Origin: Actibacterium sp. 188UL27-1
GTDB lineage: Bacteria; Pseudomonadota; Alphaproteobacteria; Rhodobacterales; Rhodobacteraceae
Assembly (NCBI RefSeq): GCF_016901225.1
Contig: NZ_JAFEUL010000023.1
Span: 1-57,448 of the forward strand
Length of the DNA stretch: 57,448 nt
Direction of reading: 5' to 3'
Under the pieces are notes generated by a model. The model searched no databases, was not told the origin of the DNA, and saw only the letters and a list, made by a program, of their open reading frames with translations. Shown here piece by piece: positions 26,008 through 36,038 of the stretch (positions are counted from its first letter, which is position 1; each line of letters opens with the position of its first letter). The position numbers and the translations under genes are program-made.

Positions 26008-26886
26008 GTGAAGCAGCAAACAGCCATGAACCGCGACTGGATCGCCACCGCCCGCACACTTTCACAGGCCCTGCCTTACCTGCAGCGCTATGACGGGGCC
26101 ATTGTCGTGATCAAGTTTGGTGGCAATGCCATGGGCAATGATGCCGCGATGTCCGACTTCGCCCGCGATATCGTATTGATGAGCCAGGTTGGTATCCGCC
26201 CCGTTATCGTCCATGGCGGCGGCCCAATGATCAACGGCATGCTGGATCGTCTGAACCTGGACAGCACATTCGTGAAAGGCAAGCGTGTCACAGACGCAGC
26301 CACAATAGAAGTGGTTGAGATGGTGTTGTCCGGGAGGGTCAACAAACGCATCGTCCAGGCCATCAACCAGGAAGGTGGGCGTGCCGTGGGGCTTTCAGGA
26401 AAGGACGCCAACATGATCGTTTGCGACCCTGCCGATCCTGCATTGGGCTTTGTCGGGGATCCGGTAAAGGTCACGCCGGACGTTCTTCACCAGATGCATG
26501 GCGCGGGGATCATTCCGGTCGTCGCTCCCATCGGCACTGGGCGCGAAGGCGAGACCTTTAATATCAACGGCGATACGGCCGCAGGAGCCATCGCCGCCGC
26601 ACTCAAAGCGGACCGGCTCTTGCTTCTAACCGATGTGGCAGGCGTCAAGAACGCCGATGGTCAGGTCGTGACAGAACTGACCCCGGAACATGTCGAACAT
26701 CTGACAGCCGAAGGGGTGATCGCAGGCGGGATGATCCCCAAAACCGAAACGGCGCTGTCCGCCATTCAAAACGGGGTGCGCGCCGTGGTGATCTTGGATG
26801 GCCGCGCACCCAATGCCTGCCTGCTGGAGCTGTTCACCGACCATGGGGCTGGTTCCTTGATCATTCCATCGCGGGTTTCAAGCTGA
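26008..26886 (+). CDS. argB: Acetylglutamate kinase
   Basis: 292 residues from GTG 26008, which sits 7 bases after AGGAG; ATG 26026 would give 286 residues but lies too far from that site. Motifs: [12 protein letters not shown] (phosphate-binding), VHGGGPMIN and the C-terminal [12 protein letters not shown]. The enzyme phosphorylates N-acetylglutamate in arginine synthesis. Two bases separate it from the downstream ferredoxin-like gene, suggesting an operon argB, ferredoxin-like, sixA. In related genomes argB often follows engB on the same strand; here engB is inverted. Confidence 0.93.
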   Translation: MKQQTAMNRDWIATARTLSQALPYLQRYDGAIVVIKFGGNAMGNDAAMSDFARDIVLMSQVGIRPVIVHGGGPMINGMLDRLNLDSTFVKGKRVTDAATIEVVEMVLSGRVNKRIVQAINQEGGRAVGLSGKDANMIVCDPADPALGFVGDPVKVTPDVLHQMHGAGIIPVVAPIGTGREGETFNINGDTAAGAIAAALKADRLLLLTDVAGVKNADGQVVTELTPEHVEHLTAEGVIAGGMIPKTETALSAIQNGVRAVVILDGRAPNACLLELFTDHGAGSLIIPSRVSS

Positions 26887-26888
26887 GC

Positions 26889-27542
26889 ATGGACGCACAG
26901 GCGGTGACGGTCGCGCCCAGCGCCTCGCATCTTCAGATCGCAGGTGGCTTTCACCCGACAATGGATGATGATCATCTGCCTGCGGGAACAAAAACGTTGC
27001 TATTGCTCGCCCCGCAAGAGCCGGGCTTTTGGACCCATGTCAGCAGCGCGCCGGAATGGTCAGACGGCCTGCCCGATCCGCTTGATCGGTGGTCACGCCG
27101 GGTGATCGATGATGTTGCGGACGTCACCCAGGCCCGCGCGCTTTATCCATTCGGTGGCCCACCGCATTGGCCTTTTCTGGGCTGGGCCACCCGAACCGGG
27201 CAGATTTGGTCATCCCCGATTGGGCTATTGGTCCACAATGTTCAAGGTCTGTGGATCTCGTTCCGGGGCGCGCTGGCACTGCCGTACATGATCACCTTGG
27301 CCGAACCTCCGACGTCACCCTGCGCAACATGCGCGGACAAGCCTTGCGAGGCCGCCTGCCCGGTTTTAGCACTCACAGCGGCGGGCTATGACGTGCCAGC
27401 GTGCAAGGCGTTCGTCACTTCGGATCAGGGGCTGCCATGTCGATCCCAGGGATGTGCCGTAAGAGCCGCCTGCCCCGTCAGCCAGACCTGGCCACGAAGC
27501 TCCGCCCAATCCGCCTTTCACATGGAAGCCTTCGTGTCATGA
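26889..27542 (+). CDS. 4Fe-4S ferredoxin-like protein (QueG-related C-terminus)
   Basis: 217 residues. Two cysteine clusters near the C-terminus, CATCADKPCEAACP and CRSQGCAVRAACPV, fit 4Fe-4S binding as in the ferredoxin half of epoxyqueuosine reductases. The N-terminal part lacks a recognised domain, and the protein is shorter than QueG. Its substrate is unknown. The start is 2 bases after argB, and the stop overlaps the sixA start as ATGA, giving tight translational coupling. Confidence 0.75.
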   Translation: MDAQAVTVAPSASHLQIAGGFHPTMDDDHLPAGTKTLLLLAPQEPGFWTHVSSAPEWSDGLPDPLDRWSRRVIDDVADVTQARALYPFGGPPHWPFLGWATRTGQIWSSPIGLLVHNVQGLWISFRGALALPYMITLAEPPTSPCATCADKPCEAACPVLALTAAGYDVPACKAFVTSDQGLPCRSQGCAVRAACPVSQTWPRSSAQSAFHMEAFVS

Positions 27543-28027
27543 CCAAGCAATTGATCCTCATGCGTCACGCCAAGTCCAGTTGGTCAGACGTGCAACTTGA
27601 CGACCATGACCGCCCGCTCAATGGCCGGGGGGAGGGTAACGCCGAGGCGCTGGGGCGTTGGATGGCCAGCCGACAGCTCCGGCCCGATGTGATCTTGTGC
27701 TCCACCGCGCGGCGCACGCAGGAGACGGCAGACCATCTGAACCTATCCGTCGCGCCAACCCTTAAACGATCCCTATATCACGCAACCGAAGACAATATGC
27801 TGGATCTGATAGGCCGGCAATCTGCGGCATCGGTGATGCTGATCGGGCATAATCCCGGTATCGGCGCCCTGGCTGGCCTGTTGGCAAAACCCGGCGACCC
27901 CCATCCCCGTTTCCACGACTACCCGACCGGTGCGACGACGGTGTTCACCCTTGAGATAGAAAGCTGGGATCAGATCGGCCCCGGATCAGGCAACGTCATT
28001 TCGTTTGTCATTCCAAAAGAGCTCTGA
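27539..28027 (+). CDS. SixA-type histidine phosphatase
   Basis: 162 residues from ATG 27539, which overlaps the previous stop (ATGA). The catalytic motif is LMRHAKSSW, followed by STARRTQETA and the second-histidine motif LIGHNPGI, as in the compact SixA/histidine phosphatase family. SixA removes phosphate from histidine on phosphotransfer domains; the target here is unknown. Last gene of the argB run. Confidence 0.88.
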   Translation: MTKQLILMRHAKSSWSDVQLDDHDRPLNGRGEGNAEALGRWMASRQLRPDVILCSTARRTQETADHLNLSVAPTLKRSLYHATEDNMLDLIGRQSAASVMLIGHNPGIGALAGLLAKPGDPHPRFHDYPTGATTVFTLEIESWDQIGPGSGNVISFVIPKEL

Positions 28028-28110
28028 CTTAAGCGGCAAGGTGTTTCGAAAGTACCTCCGAATCTGATACGCCTCCTAGATATTTTGAACGATATTTTGG
28101 GAGTTTCGAC

Positions 28111-28824
28111 ATGGCTGAAACCGCTCCGAAAGAGACGCCGCCGCCCCGTCCATTTGCATGGCTCATGCGGCCGATCGAATTTGCATTGAAATGGTCATTG
28201 TTGGGCGTTTCTATCCTGCTTCTACTAATACTTGCAGGCCGCCTGGGGTTCCAGGTCGAAGTGAACAAATTGTTCGGCCAAGATGTTTCGATCAAACAGG
28301 TAACGGCCGTGGTCGAGACCAACGATGAAGAGATCGCCAACCTGCGCGATACCGTGGAAAAGCTGCGTGAAGATCTGATTGTTCTGGCGGAAAATGCCGA
28401 TAGCCCAGCCCCAACCGCGCTAAGTGGGAGCCAAATCCGTGAATTGCCTACGGAACAAGGTGCCGTGACAAAGCCGATCCTGCGCAGCGAACAGATCAAT
28501 GGAGAAGGGGTGATCTGGCTTGGCAGATACGAAAACGGCACCTGGAGCGATGCTACGGTGGATGGATTGGCGGACCTGCCCAGCCCCGATGATCTGGTGG
28601 ACAGGACACTGACGCTCCGCAAGACGGTCAATCTCCGCGCGAATTTTCCAGCACCCGTTCAGGACGGGTATTACGAAGAGGTCACGACCAGAGGTGTGGT
28701 CTATCCCGATACGAGGGTCACAATCCTGTCCACACCGCGCTCCTACGACCGCAAGAGTGGTACGCAATATTGGGCAAAGGTTCAGACAACCTTTGAACCC
28801 AAGGCCACGGCCCCACAGTTTTAA
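28111..28824 (+). CDS. Membrane-anchored hypothetical protein
   Basis: 237 residues with a GGGAG site 8 bases before the ATG. A hydrophobic segment (about 30-50) follows a proline-rich cytoplasmic start, then a coiled-coil-like stretch (about 65-95) with repeated Glu/Leu. The C-terminal part has DRTLTLRKTVNLRANFP, recalling SH3-like cell-wall-facing domains, but this is weak. Function unknown. It is convergent with the ABC transporter operon, with 3 bases between the stops. Confidence 0.7.
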   Translation: MAETAPKETPPPRPFAWLMRPIEFALKWSLLGVSILLLLILAGRLGFQVEVNKLFGQDVSIKQVTAVVETNDEEIANLRDTVEKLREDLIVLAENADSPAPTALSGSQIRELPTEQGAVTKPILRSEQINGEGVIWLGRYENGTWSDATVDGLADLPSPDDLVDRTLTLRKTVNLRANFPAPVQDGYYEEVTTRGVVYPDTRVTILSTPRSYDRKSGTQYWAKVQTTFEPKATAPQF

Positions 28825-28827
28825 CGA

Positions 28828-29616
28828 TCAGTGCCCCAGGATCTGGCTGAGGAACAATTGTGTCCGGTCAGATTTGGGGTTGTTGAAGAATTCCTCGGGC
28901 TCGTTCTGCTCCACGATCTGGCCCGCATCCATAAAGATGACGCGATTGGCGACTTGCCGGGCAAAACCCATCTCGTGTGTCACGCACAGCATGGTCATGC
29001 CTTCTTCAGCCAGGGCGATCATCGTATCCAGAACCTCCTTGATCATCTCGGGATCAAGGGCCGATGTCGGTTCGTCAAACAGCATGATCCGGGGTTTCAT
29101 GCACAGGGACCGGGCGATGGCGACCCGCTGTTGCTGACCACCAGACAACTGGCCGGGATACTTGTTCGCTTGATCAGGGATCTTCACCTTGGTCAGAAAA
29201 TGCATCGCCGTCTCTTCGGCTTCTTTCTTGGGCGTCTTGCGCACCCAAATCGGGGCCAGCGTGCAATTCTCAAGGATCGTCAGATGCGGGAACAGGTTGA
29301 AATGCTGAAAGCACATCCCGACCTCTGACCGGATCTTGTCGATGTTTTTCAGATCCGACGACAGCAGGGTGCCATCCACTGTGATCGAACCCGCCTGGTG
29401 CTCTTCCAGCGCGTTAATGCAGCGGATCAATGTCGATTTGCCAGAACCCGAGGGGCCGCAGATCACGATCCGCTCCCCCTCATACACGGTCAGGTCAATG
29501 TCCCGCAGCACGTGGAATGTGCCGTACCATTTGTTCATCCCCTGGATCGAGATGGCGACCTCGTCCGATACCTTCATTTCGACGGGCGACGTGCCCATGT
29601 TTTCAGTCATGGCCAT
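28828..29616 (-). CDS. bztD: Polar/acidic amino-acid ABC transporter, ATPase subunit
   Basis: 262 residues. Walker [10 protein letters not shown], signature LSGGQQQR, Walker [13 protein letters not shown] and the switch histidine in CVTHEMG identify a complete nucleotide-binding subunit of the polar amino-acid uptake family (aapP/bztD). It powers import through the two permeases encoded 12 bases upstream. Either aap or bzt naming fits the gene order. Confidence 0.93.
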   Translation of the reverse strand: MAMTENMGTSPVEMKVSDEVAISIQGMNKWYGTFHVLRDIDLTVYEGERIVICGPSGSGKSTLIRCINALEEHQAGSITVDGTLLSSDLKNIDKIRSEVGMCFQHFNLFPHLTILENCTLAPIWVRKTPKKEAEETAMHFLTKVKIPDQANKYPGQLSGGQQQRVAIARSLCMKPRIMLFDEPTSALDPEMIKEVLDTMIALAEEGMTMLCVTHEMGFARQVANRVIFMDAGQIVEQNEPEEFFNNPKSDRTQLFLSQILGH

Positions 29617-29628
29617 GAACAGGGCCTC

Positions 29629-30927
29629 CTATCTGTGATCGGTCGCAAGGCGACGTTCCAACCATTGCGAGTATTGCGAAATTCCGTAACAGACGACGAA
29701 GAACAGAACCGCCGCAAAGCCCAGCAATTCCCAATAGACGCCGTTCCACGCGGTCGATGCCAATATCGGCCCGCGGATCATGCCCACGAGGTCGAACATC
29801 GAAATGACCGAGACCAACGTGGTATCCTTGAACAACCCCACGGCGACGTTGACGATCCCCGGTATGGAGATCTTGAGCGCCTGGGGCAGGATGATCAGCC
29901 GTGTCGCCTGGGCATAGTCCAAGCCCAGACTGTCCGCGCCCTCGTATTGACCCTTCGGCAAAGCGGCGAGACCGCCCCGGATCACTTCCGCAATATACGC
30001 GGCCGAGAAGACGGTGATCATAATCACCACGCGCAAGAACAGATCCACCGTGGAGTCAGGCGGAAAGAAATATGCCAGCATCACCGATGCGACAAACAGA
30101 AGTGTAATCAGCGGAACACCCCGGATGAATTCGATGAAGACGACGCAGATCACTTTGATCAACGGCATGCTGGACTGGCGGCCCAGTGCCAACGCGATCC
30201 CCAACGGCAGCGATAATGACACGCAGGTCACACCCAACATCATGTTGAGCATAAACCCTCCAAGATCGCGGCTGGGCACTGCGCGCATCCAAGCCGTGTT
30301 GTTGGCCCCGTCAGGTATGAACAGACCACCAATGTACCAGGTGACAAAAGCGGCTATGACCCCGCCCAGGAAGCCCAATGCAAAATTGCGCGCCACAAAA
30401 CTCTGGTAGAAAACAGCGCCCGCAACACAGCCGGCAAGCGCCACCAGAGGCACGCCAATCGCGCCACCCCAGACGAGGTAATAGGCGATGAAGGGGTAAA
30501 GCCCTGTGAAGATCAGCAACTTGCGAGGTAGATCAAAGAATAGAACGGGTGCAATCGCAACGAAAAGCAACATGAAGGCCAGACCAGGGCGCCAATACAA
30601 CTCGCTGGGATATTTGAACCCGAACAACAACTGGTTCCAACGTTCGGTCAGGACAGAAAAGCAGGCCCCGACCGCCCCATCAAGCACGGTCCGACATTCC
30701 GCAAGGCTGGACGTCGTCCAGATGCCGTTCAGCATCCATGGCAAGGCGGACGAGAGGATCATGTAGATGAGATACACTGCGACAATGGTCAGTATGCCAT
30801 TGAACGGCGTGGCAAACAGATTGTCCTTCATCCACTTCAGCGGGCCAGAAGCCGTATAGGGCGGCTCCCTTTCCGGTATGGCCTCGGTTCGGACAAACGC
30901 GACGGAGTGTTGTTGAGTATCGGACAT
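29629..30927 (-). CDS. bztC: Amino-acid ABC transporter permease
   Basis: 432 residues. A long N-terminal region with extra membrane helices precedes the HisM-type permease core; the ATPase-contact loop EAA-like segment reads GADSLGLDYAQATRLIILPQALK. The length above 400 matches BztC/AapM, which are larger than ordinary HisM permeases. It pairs with the next permease to form the channel. Three bases separate it from the upstream permease. Confidence 0.92.
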   Translation of the reverse strand: MSDTQQHSVAFVRTEAIPEREPPYTASGPLKWMKDNLFATPFNGILTIVAVYLIYMILSSALPWMLNGIWTTSSLAECRTVLDGAVGACFSVLTERWNQLLFGFKYPSELYWRPGLAFMLLFVAIAPVLFFDLPRKLLIFTGLYPFIAYYLVWGGAIGVPLVALAGCVAGAVFYQSFVARNFALGFLGGVIAAFVTWYIGGLFIPDGANNTAWMRAVPSRDLGGFMLNMMLGVTCVSLSLPLGIALALGRQSSMPLIKVICVVFIEFIRGVPLITLLFVASVMLAYFFPPDSTVDLFLRVVIMITVFSAAYIAEVIRGGLAALPKGQYEGADSLGLDYAQATRLIILPQALKISIPGIVNVAVGLFKDTTLVSVISMFDLVGMIRGPILASTAWNGVYWELLGFAAVLFFVVCYGISQYSQWLERRLATDHR

Positions 30928-30930
30928 CGA

Positions 30931-32151
30931 TCAACGCTCCTTTAAGGCGACAGAATTGTTGTAAACATTCATGACGGCCGAAATTGACAGCGAAATTGTC
31001 AGGTAGAAGAGCATCAGCAACAAAACGCATTCAATCGCGCGCCCTGTCTGGTTCAGTGTGATCCCGCCCAGTGTGGCAGTGATATCCGCATATCCCACGA
31101 CAATCGCGAGTGAGGAGTTCTTGGTGATGTTGAGATATTGCGAGATGAGCGGCGGGATGATCACCCGCAGGGCCTGAGGCAGAACAACCAAATTCATAGT
31201 CCGGTTTGGGCGCAAACCCAGGGCACTTGCAGCCTCGGTTTGGCCCTTGGACACGGCCTGAATACCGGCGCGCACATTCTCTGCGATGAAGGCGCCGGTG
31301 TAAATCGACAGCGCAAACCATAACGCGATAAGGGGCGCACCAATTTGGGTCCCGCCCCGCAGATTAAACCGATTAGCCAGCGGATCGGGCAGATCCAACC
31401 CAATCGGTTGACCCATCATAAAGAACGCCAAAACCGTAGGCAGAATGAGCAGAGCCAATGTTGGCCAACCCGTCGGCAGCATCTGACCACTGCTGTACAG
31501 CACGTGTTTCGCATAGCGGCGATAGGCAAATATACCTATGATCGAGGCGACAAAAACGGCGATCACAACACCAGACCCAGCGCCCCAGATCGGCGCAGGC
31601 CCGTAGATCCCCCGATTGGTAAACGCGAAAAGACCTAGCAACAGATTGCTCTCCGGATCCTCGCCCAGATATGATCTTGGACCGGGCATTACGGCGGTCA
31701 TGATGGTGAAGATGATGATGATCCAGATCAGGACCGGAATATTGCGAAAGATCTCGACATAGAACGCCATCAGTTTCGAGATGAGCCAGTTCTTCGACAG
31801 GCGCAAAACGCCAGCGGCCACCCCAAAGACCGTGGCCATCAGACAGGCCAAAGCGGCCACCAATAGGGTGTTTAAGACTCCAACAATGGCAGCACGCGCA
31901 TGGCTCGATTGACTTGTGTAGTCGATCAGGCGCTGATTGATGTCATAACCGGCGGGTTCGCTCAGAAAATTGAAGCCCAGCTGCAACCCTTGGGCGCGCA
32001 AGTTGGCCAACAAATTGCTGGTCAGATACCCGATGGCAAAGACCAGCAAAACCAGCGCTATGGCCTGAAAGGTAAAGGATCGGTACCGCGTGTCGTTGAA
32101 CAGCATCGACAGACGGAACGACTCCAGCGGGGGGTCGGTCAGTGTGGTCAT
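30931..32151 (-). CDS. bztB: Amino-acid ABC transporter permease
   Basis: 406 residues with the HisM-type core and ATPase-contact loop TEAASALGLRPNRTMNLVVL, plus an inserted region (about 150-230) typical of BztB/AapQ. First of the three membrane-complex genes; it starts 191 bases after the substrate-binding protein gene, and that gap holds a hairpin. Confidence 0.92.
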   Translation of the reverse strand: MTTLTDPPLESFRLSMLFNDTRYRSFTFQAIALVLLVFAIGYLTSNLLANLRAQGLQLGFNFLSEPAGYDINQRLIDYTSQSSHARAAIVGVLNTLLVAALACLMATVFGVAAGVLRLSKNWLISKLMAFYVEIFRNIPVLIWIIIIFTIMTAVMPGPRSYLGEDPESNLLLGLFAFTNRGIYGPAPIWGAGSGVVIAVFVASIIGIFAYRRYAKHVLYSSGQMLPTGWPTLALLILPTVLAFFMMGQPIGLDLPDPLANRFNLRGGTQIGAPLIALWFALSIYTGAFIAENVRAGIQAVSKGQTEAASALGLRPNRTMNLVVLPQALRVIIPPLISQYLNITKNSSLAIVVGYADITATLGGITLNQTGRAIECVLLLMLFYLTISLSISAVMNVYNNSVALKER

Positions 32152-32300
32152 GAGTGCCTTCCCTGAGGCTCCCCGGGCTTCCCTTCCACTGGCGACTTGT
32201 GCCGCTCTTGCGCATGGCCCGGATGTTTATTGGTGCAATATAGCGTGTTATTCTGGTCGTAAGGATTTTGGTTGGCGCTCCGCAGTGCGCCTTAAATGGA

Positions 32301-32330
32301 CGAAGGGCGCGGAATGACCCGCGCCCTTCG
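32301..32330 (-). terminator. Hairpin between bztA and bztB
   Basis: Perfect 12-base arms CGAAGGGCGCGG/CCGCGCCCTTCG around a 6-base loop, 12 bases after the bztA stop. Only a weak T tract follows on the minus strand. It probably lets most transcripts stop after the binding-protein gene or protects its message, giving binding protein in excess over the membrane complex, a common pattern in such operons. Confidence 0.65.
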
Positions 32331-32342
32331 ATCCCAGCGTCC

Positions 32343-33362
32343 TTACCGGAACGGTGGGGAGTAGATCAGGCCACCATCTGTCCACTGGGCGTTGAGCCCC
32401 CGTGACAGACCGATCGGTGTGGACTCACCGATATTGCGCTCAAAGATCTCACCATAGTTGCCCCCGGCGGTGATCGCCGCGGAGGCCCAGCCAGCGTCGA
32501 GGCCGAGCATCTCGCCCAGCGTACCCTCGGTACCCAACAGGCGGTTGATTTCAGGGTTGTCTCCGGCAGAGGCTGACATCTCACCAACATTGGTCGAGGT
32601 AACGCCCAACTCTTCCGCCGTGATCAGAGCGTTCAGCGTCCAGCGGACCACGTCGCCCCATTCATCGTCGCCATGGCGCACAAGCGGGCCCAACGGCTCT
32701 TTCGAGACGATCTCAGGAAGAACGATATGGGCCGAGGGATCCTCAAAGGCGGCACGGGTCGCGGCCAGCCCGGATGCATCCGTGGTGTAGACGTCACAGG
32801 CACCGGCCAGATACTGCTGCTGCGCCTCGGCGTTGGTCTCGATCGGGACGGGTTCATACTCGATATTGTTCGAGCGGAAGAAATCGGCCAGGTTCAGTTC
32901 GGTCGTGGTGCCTGTCTGGATGCAGACGGTTGCCCCGTCCAGTTCCTTGGCCGACGACACGCCCAATTCACGCGGCACCATGAAACCCTGACCGTCATAG
33001 TAATTGACGCCCACGAACGTGAATTTCAGATCCACGTCACGGCTGAATGTCCAGGTAGTGTTGCGTGCCAGCATATCGATCTCACCCGAAGCAAGCGCCG
33101 TGAACCGGGTCTTGCCGGTCGTGGGCACGAATTCCACAGCAGCCGGATCTCCCAAAGCGGCGGCTGCAACGGCCCGACAGACAGCGACGTCAAACCCTTT
33201 CCATTCGCCGTTCGCATCGGGTGCAGCAAAGCCGATCAAACCCGTGGTCACACCACAGTTCAGCTTGCCGCGCGCCTTGACGTCATCCAGCGTACCGGCG
33301 GCTGCAGCGCCAACAGCAAGGCCGGCTACCGTCAGCGCGCCAAAGAATACGGATTTGTTCAT
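32343..33362 (-). CDS. bztA: Amino-acid ABC transporter substrate-binding protein
   Basis: 339 residues from ATG 33362 (AAGAGGTAAAC before it). A Sec signal peptide (about 1-22, ending AAAAG) exports it to the periplasm. The mature start DDVKARGKLNCGVTTGLIGFA and CRAVAAA region match AapJ/BztA proteins, which bind glutamate, glutamine, aspartate and asparagine in known members. The ligand here is inferred. First gene of the operon. Confidence 0.93.
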   Translation of the reverse strand: MNKSVFFGALTVAGLAVGAAAAGTLDDVKARGKLNCGVTTGLIGFAAPDANGEWKGFDVAVCRAVAAAALGDPAAVEFVPTTGKTRFTALASGEIDMLARNTTWTFSRDVDLKFTFVGVNYYDGQGFMVPRELGVSSAKELDGATVCIQTGTTTELNLADFFRSNNIEYEPVPIETNAEAQQQYLAGACDVYTTDASGLAATRAAFEDPSAHIVLPEIVSKEPLGPLVRHGDDEWGDVVRWTLNALITAEELGVTSTNVGEMSASAGDNPEINRLLGTEGTLGEMLGLDAGWASAAITAGGNYGEIFERNIGESTPIGLSRGLNAQWTDGGLIYSPPFR

Positions 33363-33596
33363 GTTTACCTCTTCCTGATAGGTCCGCAGGTCTTCCGCCC
33401 CGAACCAAACACACATTCATTGTGCATGCGTTGAATTTCAAAAACGCTCCAGCGCTTTCCGAGTGACGTAACTTGGACAAATTCAGGGTTGCAGGTCAAG
33501 GGCGCTGGGGAAGTTATGCCGCATTCCAAGACGGATTTTCTTAATGGTTTGGTGTTGACGTTAAGATAAGCGCGGTAATTCCGCATTGACCTGTTT

Positions 33597-34313
33597 TTAG
33601 TCGCATCGACGCACGAGCCCAATGAATCGAACCGCATGCAGGAAGTCTTCGCGCTTCGTGGCGGCGGCCGCTGTCGCCTCTTCATCAATACCCCATTGCT
33701 CCTGCTGCCAGGTCTCATCGATGCGAGACCGACGCCACAACTCCTCCGCCGGCAAGACCTCATCCAGAACGGCCAAACCAATAATCAATGACCCCGATAA
33801 TCCCACCAAATCATGCAACGCGGTCACTTCAAACGGGCTGAGCGCCCGAACCCGCGCCCCCAGCGCCTGCAGACTATTGGCCGGTTGGGGCGTGTGCATC
33901 ACGCCGGTGGTCATAGCCAGCGGTGCCTTCAGACCAGACGCCGCCCAATCCAGCAATGGGTCCCAAGCCTCTGCCTGGCGCTGAATCAACGCATCCGGCC
34001 CCTCGGCCCGGTAGCACAATTGATCAGCCCCGCCATATTCGGCGATCAAGGCGATCACCTCGTCAAATTGCGGTGTCACCTTGTCGATTGCTGCATTGGC
34101 TGATCGGGTCAATGGCATGGATAGCGGATCAACGGCTTCGTCCTGTGCGTCCCATTCCACGGCGATCGCCTCGGCCAAGGCACGCGATGGCACAATGAGG
34201 GGGGATTTGGCCGGTGTGTGTACCGGTTTGCTGTCCAACAGGATCTGCCAGCCGCCTTCGGTCGCATCAATTGACGCTGCCGACCAAAAACGTTTGAGGG
34301 TCCATTCACTCAT
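33597..34313 (-). CDS. ATP12-family chaperone
   Basis: 238 residues. The family helps assemble the F1 ATP synthase alpha subunit in mitochondria and is kept in alphaproteobacteria. Conserved features: WQILLDSKPVHTPAKSPL near the N-terminus and EWDAQDEAVDPLSMPLTRSANAAID. The start overlaps the HAD gene end by 8 bases. Last gene of the rarA-crcB-rluC-HAD-ATP12 run. Confidence 0.9.
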   Translation of the reverse strand: MSEWTLKRFWSAASIDATEGGWQILLDSKPVHTPAKSPLIVPSRALAEAIAVEWDAQDEAVDPLSMPLTRSANAAIDKVTPQFDEVIALIAEYGGADQLCYRAEGPDALIQRQAEAWDPLLDWAASGLKAPLAMTTGVMHTPQPANSLQALGARVRALSPFEVTALHDLVGLSGSLIIGLAVLDEVLPAEELWRRSRIDETWQQEQWGIDEEATAAAATKREDFLHAVRFIGLVRRCD

Positions 34314-34998
34314 CTAACCTATCCCATACCCCGCCTAGAGCGTCTGGCAGGGCATCGAAGCTGTCAATAACCATATCGGCTCCGGCATCATGTAAAGCAG
34401 CTACGTCGTGATAACCCCAGGCGACACCGATGGTCGCAACACCCGCCGCACGCCCCATCTGAATATCAAACGTGGTATCCCCGATCATCACGGCACAGTT
34501 GATGGCGACACCGGTTTCGTTCAAAGCCGTTTCTACCATGGAGGGATGCGGCTTTGACGGGTGATGATCCGCGACCTGCTGCGTAACAAACAGCCTCTCC
34601 CATCCATGCACCCGTAAAACGCGATCCAACCCGCGACGCGATTTACCAGTCGCGATACCAAGCAGCATATCGTCTTGCATACTCAAAGCCGTGACCTGAT
34701 CGCGAGCACCGGGGAACAATCGCACATGATCGCCCGCATCGGGCTGCTGCAACAGCTGGGTGAAACTTGCTTTATAGCTCTCCACCAGATCGGCATGGAT
34801 CTGTGCCGGGCGGCCCGGGGCCAGACGCTGCATGGCGACCGACAGGGACAAACCGATGATCTCGCGAACCTGATCAGGTGATGGCACAGGCAGGTGAACC
34901 GCTTCAAAGGCGGCCTCCATCGAAGAAATGATCTGGCCCTGGCTGTCGATCAGCGTGCCGTCGACGTCGAATATCACAAGGTGCAAAGGGGCGGTCAT
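34306..34998 (-). CDS. HAD-family phosphatase, phosphoglycolate-phosphatase-like
   Basis: 230 residues with motif I FDVDGTLIDSQG, a motif II Thr in IATGKS and motif III MIGDTTFDIQMGRAAG, plus an alpha-helical cap. Phosphoglycolate phosphatase activity is the family default; the real substrate is not decided by sequence. It overlaps rluC by 4 bases and the ATP12 gene by 8. Confidence 0.88.
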   Translation of the reverse strand: MTAPLHLVIFDVDGTLIDSQGQIISSMEAAFEAVHLPVPSPDQVREIIGLSLSVAMQRLAPGRPAQIHADLVESYKASFTQLLQQPDAGDHVRLFPGARDQVTALSMQDDMLLGIATGKSRRGLDRVLRVHGWERLFVTQQVADHHPSKPHPSMVETALNETGVAINCAVMIGDTTFDIQMGRAAGVATIGVAWGYHDVAALHDAGADMVIDSFDALPDALGGVWDRLDE

Positions 34999-36038
34999 TC
35001 CACATCCTCAAACGGGTCCGCAGGCACATCGGCAGCCTTCCAGTCCAACGTCTTCCAGGTGCGGGCCATGTGATCGGGCAAGGGCGCGACTAGGTTCAGG
35101 CGCGCCCCGGTGACCGGATGGGTCAGGGTCAGGCTGCGGGCATGCAGGTGCAATTTGCGCGACAAAGCCCCACCCAGGCCGGCCCCCCAGCCGTCGCCCA
35201 GATTCTCCTGCCCCGCACCTCCGTATTTGCCGTCACCAATGACCGGATGCCCGATCTCTGCCATGTGGGCGCGCAACTGGTGGGTCCGGCCGGTGACCGG
35301 CACAAGAGCCGCCCAACTGACCCGCCCGCCCAAGGCCGATAGGATCGCATAATCGGTCGTGGCCCGTTTTGCATCCGGCGTGGCATCCACATCGCTCGGA
35401 TGGATGCAGCGCATCTTTTCGCCCTCGCCGCCCGCACCATGGCCCGGCGCCTTGACCAGGCCAAAGCGAATTGTCCCCATGCGGGGCTGCGGCACACCGG
35501 CAACAGCGGCCCAATAGATCTTGCGCGTCTCCCGCGCCCGAAATGCATCACTCAAAGCCGCGGCACTGGCCCGACTGCGCGCCAGCAACAAGATGCCCGA
35601 CGTGTCCTTATCCAACCGGTGCACAAGACGCGGCTTATCATCGAAACCGAAGCGCAACGCCTCGGCCAGCCCGTCCACATGGCGGGTCTGTTTGCTTCCT
35701 CCCTGGCTTGGCAGGCCCGACGGTTTGTTCAGGGCGATTAGGTGCTCGTCCCGGTACAAAACGGCCGCTTGCATCATCTTGGCATCTGCATCCGATATGT
35801 CGGGTTTCGGCCCAGCCGTGACATCTCCGGGCTCTGGCAACGGCGGCACACGCACCGCTTGCCCCTCTTCAACGCGGGTCGAGGATTTGACGCGCGCGCC
35901 ATCCACCCGCAACTCCCCCTTGCGGCACATCTTTTCGATCCGGCCCTGGCCCAGATGCGGAAAACGGCGGCGCAACCATCGGTCAATCCGCTGGTCCCCT
36001 TCGCCGGTCGCAACAGTCAGCGTTTGCACCCCACTCAT
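34995..36038 (-). CDS. rluC: RluA-family pseudouridine synthase
   Basis: 347 residues. An N-terminal S4 RNA-binding domain (about 15-75) precedes the catalytic domain with the catalytic Asp in RLDKDTSGILLLA. The family isomerises uridines of 23S rRNA; RluC is the best match by S4 domain and length, but RluD-like activity is not excluded. It overlaps crcB and the HAD gene by 4 bases on either side. Confidence 0.88.
   Translation of the reverse strand: MSGVQTLTVATGEGDQRIDRWLRRRFPHLGQGRIEKMCRKGELRVDGARVKSSTRVEEGQAVRVPPLPEPGDVTAGPKPDISDADAKMMQAAVLYRDEHLIALNKPSGLPSQGGSKQTRHVDGLAEALRFGFDDKPRLVHRLDKDTSGILLLARSRASAAALSDAFRARETRKIYWAAVAGVPQPRMGTIRFGLVKAPGHGAGGEGEKMRCIHPSDVDATPDAKRATTDYAILSALGGRVSWAALVPVTGRTHQLRAHMAEIGHPVIGDGKYGGAGQENLGDGWGAGLGGALSRKLHLHARSLTLTHPVTGARLNLVAPLPDHMARTWKTLDWKAADVPADPFEDVE

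Noticed and set aside
29398-30216. 272-residue His/Asp/Arg-rich plus-strand frame
   Set aside because: Composition is that of an antisense frame over ABC transporter genes bztC and bztD.
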